From assembly GCA_022710245.1 (NCBI GenBank), contig JAKLHH010000360.1, positions 1 to 7,325 of the forward strand: a stretch of 7,325 nt of DNA, written 5' to 3'. Source of the stretch: Myxococcota bacterium (GTDB lineage Bacteria > Myxococcota > Polyangia > GCA-2747355 > JAKLHH01). Both the position numbers and the translations under genes were made by a program. Position 1 is the first letter of the stretch. Each line of letters opens with the position of its first letter. The notes beneath the pieces are model-generated. The model saw only the letters and a program-made list of their open reading frames with translations, did no database searches and was not told the DNA's origin. Below, one piece after another: positions 5,305 through 7,325 of this stretch.

Positions 5305-5985
5305 TCAGTACGACGGCAGCGCGACCTGCAGGGGACGGTGGGTCAGGTTGGGGTCGAAGCTGCGCACCAGGTCGGGGACCGTGGCCAGGCGCTCGCGGAA
5401 CGCGGCCTGGGTGATCGGCGTACGCACGCCGGACGCGTCGTGCAGGTAGTAGCGCGCCGCGCCGCTCACGCGGACGCTGTCGCCGAGCGCGCTCTGCGTC
5501 GTCTGGCGGGTGGAGAGCTCGGCCTGCTCCAGGGCCTGCCCGCCCTCGAGCGGATAGAACGTGCGCGTGAGGACGCGGCCGTTCAGCCCGTACGGGGTGA
5601 GGTTCGAGCGCTGGATCGCGATCCCCTGGCGCACCGGGCCGAGGGCGATCTTGTGGTAGCCCGCCTGGCCCGCCTTGGCGTCGAGCGCGAGCCCGAGGAA
5701 GCCGTCACCGTAGGGCTCCGAGACGTGGAGCCGCCAGCTCGAGTCGCGCGCCTCCAGCGTCCCGTCGCGCACCGTGGCCCCCGTGCGGCTCGCCCGCTCG
5801 GCCGCGCGCTCGAGGATCCGCGTCGCGCTCGCCCGCGCGGGCAGGCGCGGCAGCGGCTGCGCGGCGTAGCGGCGGCCCAGCGCGTCGACGTGGGCGGCGG
5901 CGGCGTCGCCCGGGTTGGCCCGGCCGAGGCCGGGGAGCAGCGTGACGCAGCAGGCAAGGGTCAGGGCGCTGAAGCGGAGCCGCAT
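5305..5985 (-). CDS. Exported hypothetical protein, 226 residues
   Basis: Family not recognised. The ATG at 5985-5983 is chosen because it follows a purine-rich Shine-Dalgarno (agaggagag, about 5-nt spacer) and begins a signal peptide, MRLRFSALTLACCVTLLPGLGRA, with likely cleavage before NPGDAAAA. The LTLAC stretch could be read as a lipobox, but the hydrophobic segment before that Cys is short, so signal peptidase I cleavage after GRA seems more likely. The mature protein has an Ala/Arg-rich helical N-terminus (RILERAAERASRTG). A beta-rich middle follows (WRLHVSEPYGDGFLGLALDAKAGQAGYHKIALGPVRQGIAIQRSNLTPYG), and the end is VRSFDPNLTHRPLQVALPSY. It is probably periplasmic and the first gene of a two-gene minus-strand unit. 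The frame stays open up to 6240, but that extension is Arg/Ser/Gly-rich and precedes the signal peptide. Confidence 0.75.
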   Translation of the reverse strand: MRLRFSALTLACCVTLLPGLGRANPGDAAAAHVDALGRRYAAQPLPRLPARASATRILERAAERASRTGATVRDGTLEARDSSWRLHVSEPYGDGFLGLALDAKAGQAGYHKIALGPVRQGIAIQRSNLTPYGLNGRVLTRTFYPLEGGQALEQAELSTRQTTQSALGDSVRVSGAARYYLHDASGVRTPITQAAFRERLATVPDLVRSFDPNLTHRPLQVALPSY

Positions 5986-5989
5986 GGGT

Positions 5990-5998
5990 CTCTCCTCT
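5990..5998 (-). promoter_or_regulatory. Ribosome binding site for the exported protein gene at 5985
   Basis: The minus strand reads gcagaggagagaccc immediately before the ATG at 5985. The GGAG core supports this start over the longer open frame. Confidence 0.6.
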
Positions 5999-6213
5999 GC
6001 GCTGGCTATCCAGCAAGCCGTGTGCCGACCGCAGGCGACGGAATCACGCGGCCCTCGGTCGAGACCCCGTCGAGAACAAGAGCGGGTGGCGCCACCTCCT
6101 CCGGCCAGGCGCGCCGAGCTCCGGGAGACCGGGATCGCCGCGGGGGTGGAGCGATGACGTCGTCGGAAGGATCGCCAGCCGCCGCGCGTACATCGAGGGC
6201 TGAACGACGACGC

Positions 6214-6222
6214 AGGGAGGAA
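6214..6222 (+). promoter_or_regulatory. Ribosome binding site for the membrane protein gene at 6230
   Basis: AGGGAGGAA lies seven bases before the GTG at 6230. It decides that start over the in-frame GTG at 6242. Confidence 0.75.
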
Positions 6223-6229
6223 CCAGCCG

Positions 6230-6844
6230 GTGCCCGACACGGTGAACGAGGAGGTCCTCTACGAGGTCGAGGTGTTCCCGCGGAAGGGACGCTGGCGCAG
6301 CGACGTCCCCGGGGCGGTGGCGCTCCTCGCCGGCATCGCCCTGCTCACCGGTCTCTTCCAGGCCGAGCTCCGTCAGCGGCTCTGGGCCGTGCTGCTCGGC
6401 CTGACCGGCGTGGTGGCGCTCTCGGCCTGGCTCGCGCTGCAGGCGCGCCGCTCGCTCGCCCACCGCCTGGTGGTCGCCCAGCAGGGGAGCCGCCTCAGCC
6501 TCTCGCTCGAGCACCGCGGGCGAGCGCTGCGACTCGAGGGACCTCTCTCCGTCTCCTTCGGTCGCACCAGCGAGTGGGTGGAGGCCGCCGTCGTCGCGCG
6601 CCAGGTGCCGGTGCTCTGGGTCCGCGTGCAGGCGCCGGGCGGCGCGCTCACCGTGCGCCGCGCCCAGGGGGTCTTCGATCGGATCCCCCGCGACTGGCCC
6701 TGCCAGGCGGTCCCGCTCGAGGCCCCGCTCTACTCCAGCCTCGCGCTCGATCCCATGCGCCTCCTCGAGGCGCTCCGCGTCGACCTGCGCGCGCCGGTGA
6801 CTCTGCGGCTGCAGCCCGGGACGGGGGCTCAGAACCCCCCGTAG
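6230..6844 (+). CDS. Two-helix membrane protein of unknown function
   Basis: A 204-residue protein starting at GTG behind AGGGAGGAA. A short charged N-terminus (MPDTVNEEVLYEVEVFPRK) with Arg/Lys at 18-23 precedes helix 1 (about 26-43, VPGAVALLAGIALLTGLF). A short AELRQR turn leads to helix 2 (about 51-71, LWAVLLGLTGVVALSAWLAL), followed by RR. By the positive-inside rule both ends should be cytoplasmic. The remaining 130 residues look beta-rich (LVVAQQGSRLSLSLEHRGRALRLEGPLSVSFG), ending in a helix and strand, and could be a PH-like or other small cytoplasmic domain; that is a guess from strand pattern only. The gene is divergent from the exported gene at 5985 (244-bp gap) and overlaps the convergent CHAT gene by 16 bp at its 3' end. 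Confidence 0.75.
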   Translation: MPDTVNEEVLYEVEVFPRKGRWRSDVPGAVALLAGIALLTGLFQAELRQRLWAVLLGLTGVVALSAWLALQARRSLAHRLVVAQQGSRLSLSLEHRGRALRLEGPLSVSFGRTSEWVEAAVVARQVPVLWVRVQAPGGALTVRRAQGVFDRIPRDWPCQAVPLEAPLYSSLALDPMRLLEALRVDLRAPVTLRLQPGTGAQNPP

Positions 6845-7325
6845 ACCGCGTAGAAGGCCCAGAAGCGCGGGTTGGGCGGACGCACCCGTGCGATCGCCTG
6901 CCGCTGCGCGCGCGCGAGCGCGAGCGCTGCCCCCTCCGCGCCGAGCGCCGCGTGAAAGACCGAGAGCTGCTCGGCGGACTGGCGGTCCTTCACGGCCCAG
7001 CTCGCGGCGACGACGCGCGAGGCGCCGGCGGCGAGCAGCGCCTCGGCGAGCGAGACCTCCGTGAGGAGGCGCCGGCCGTCGCGGAAGCGCGCCGCGTGCG
7101 CGCCGGTGCAGGAGGCGAGGACGACCGGTGAGGCGCGGAGCGGCCGCGCGGTGGCGCGCGCCAGCGTGAGCGGCCCCTCGGGGAAGAGCAGCACGGGCGG
7201 GGCAGGGACGCCGCCTGCCCCCGGCTCCAGGTCGGCGAGCCCGTGGCCGGCGAAGTGGACCAGCCCCGCGCGCGCGAGCGCGCCCTCGAGCGCGGCCGGC
7301 GTGGCGTCGGCCCCGAGGTGCACGG
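6829..7325 (-). CDS. CHAT-domain protease-like protein, C-terminal part (5' end outside window)
   Basis: About 165 C-terminal residues are visible. CHAT domains are caspase-like clan CD cysteine peptidases, or inactive relatives, often at the end of large TPR proteins and found in prokaryotic death or defence pathways. The hallmark segments appear in order. The catalytic His is in LVHFAGHG (codon 7245-7243). The catalytic Cys is in VVLASCTGA (codon 7110-7108). The conserved helix-strand unit is LAEALLAAGASRVVAASWAVKDRQSAEQLSVFHAAL, and the usual C-terminal strand is PRFWAFYAVYGGF. Both catalytic residues are present, so it may be active. The GTG at 7323 is probably an internal codon, since CHAT proteins normally have a long N-terminal part; its nature is unknown here. 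The stop (TCA 6829-6831 on the + strand) lies inside the convergent membrane-protein gene. Confidence 0.85.
   Translation of the reverse strand, partial: VHLGADATPAALEGALARAGLVHFAGHGLADLEPGAGGVPAPPVLLFPEGPLTLARATARPLRASPVVLASCTGAHAARFRDGRRLLTEVSLAEALLAAGASRVVAASWAVKDRQSAEQLSVFHAALGAEGAALALARAQRQAIARVRPPNPRFWAFYAVYGGF

Noticed and set aside
6001..6014. Small hairpin gctgg-ctat-ccagc upstream of the minus-strand gene at 5985
   Set aside because: Five base pairs is expected by chance in GC-rich DNA, and nothing else supports a regulatory role.
5041..7131. Long plus-strand open frame spanning three other genes
   Set aside because: It is antisense to two signal-peptide or start-supported minus-strand genes and out of frame with the membrane protein gene. 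The composition is Arg/Gly/Ala-rich, typical of a shadow frame.

Overview
The window is very GC-rich (roughly 70% by eye), with strong G/C third-position bias, several exported proteins of no recognised family, many low-complexity tandem repeats and a CHAT-domain protein. This style suits a large-genome, predatory or soil-type bacterium such as a Myxococcota relative. That is inference from style, since no rRNA, tRNA or other marker gene is present.

Layout. At 1-436 (+) is the 3' end of a cysteine-rich, probably secreted protein: a KPDGT pentapeptide linker followed by two homologous eight-cysteine domains. The second domain is one base out of frame with the first. Convergent to it, at 464 to about 1506 (-), is an unrecognised exported protein with an internal (T/A)TPGKA hexapeptide repeat and an ambiguous 5' end. 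The stretch 1507-2348 has no convincing gene. It carries a 112-113 bp direct repeat (two copies, about 91% identical, each able to fold into two hairpins) and a degenerate cluster of GTGGCCAC palindromes. At 2349-4385 (+) is a 678-residue protein with a signal peptide and a C-terminal NAD-binding region resembling S-adenosylhomocysteine hydrolase. The convergent gap 4386-4796 is mostly a 30-unit, 11-bp minisatellite.

At 5985-4797 (-) is a likely two-gene operon: an exported 226-residue protein, then a 154-residue cytoplasmic protein. Between them lie three 14-bp repeats that create a five-codon upstream ORF overlapping the second gene's start codon. Divergent from this pair is a two-helix membrane protein at 6230-6844 (+). 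Its last 16 bases overlap the 3' end of a convergent CHAT-protease-like gene (7325-6829, -), which runs off the window with its catalytic His and Cys present.

No single pathway connects these genes. The common threads are export (signal peptides on three proteins and a likely fourth) and recent tandem-repeat growth inside and between genes. The points most worth a second look are the duplicated structured element at 1776-2056, the 11-bp array at 4452-4781, the exported SAHH-like protein, and the split cysteine-rich gene.
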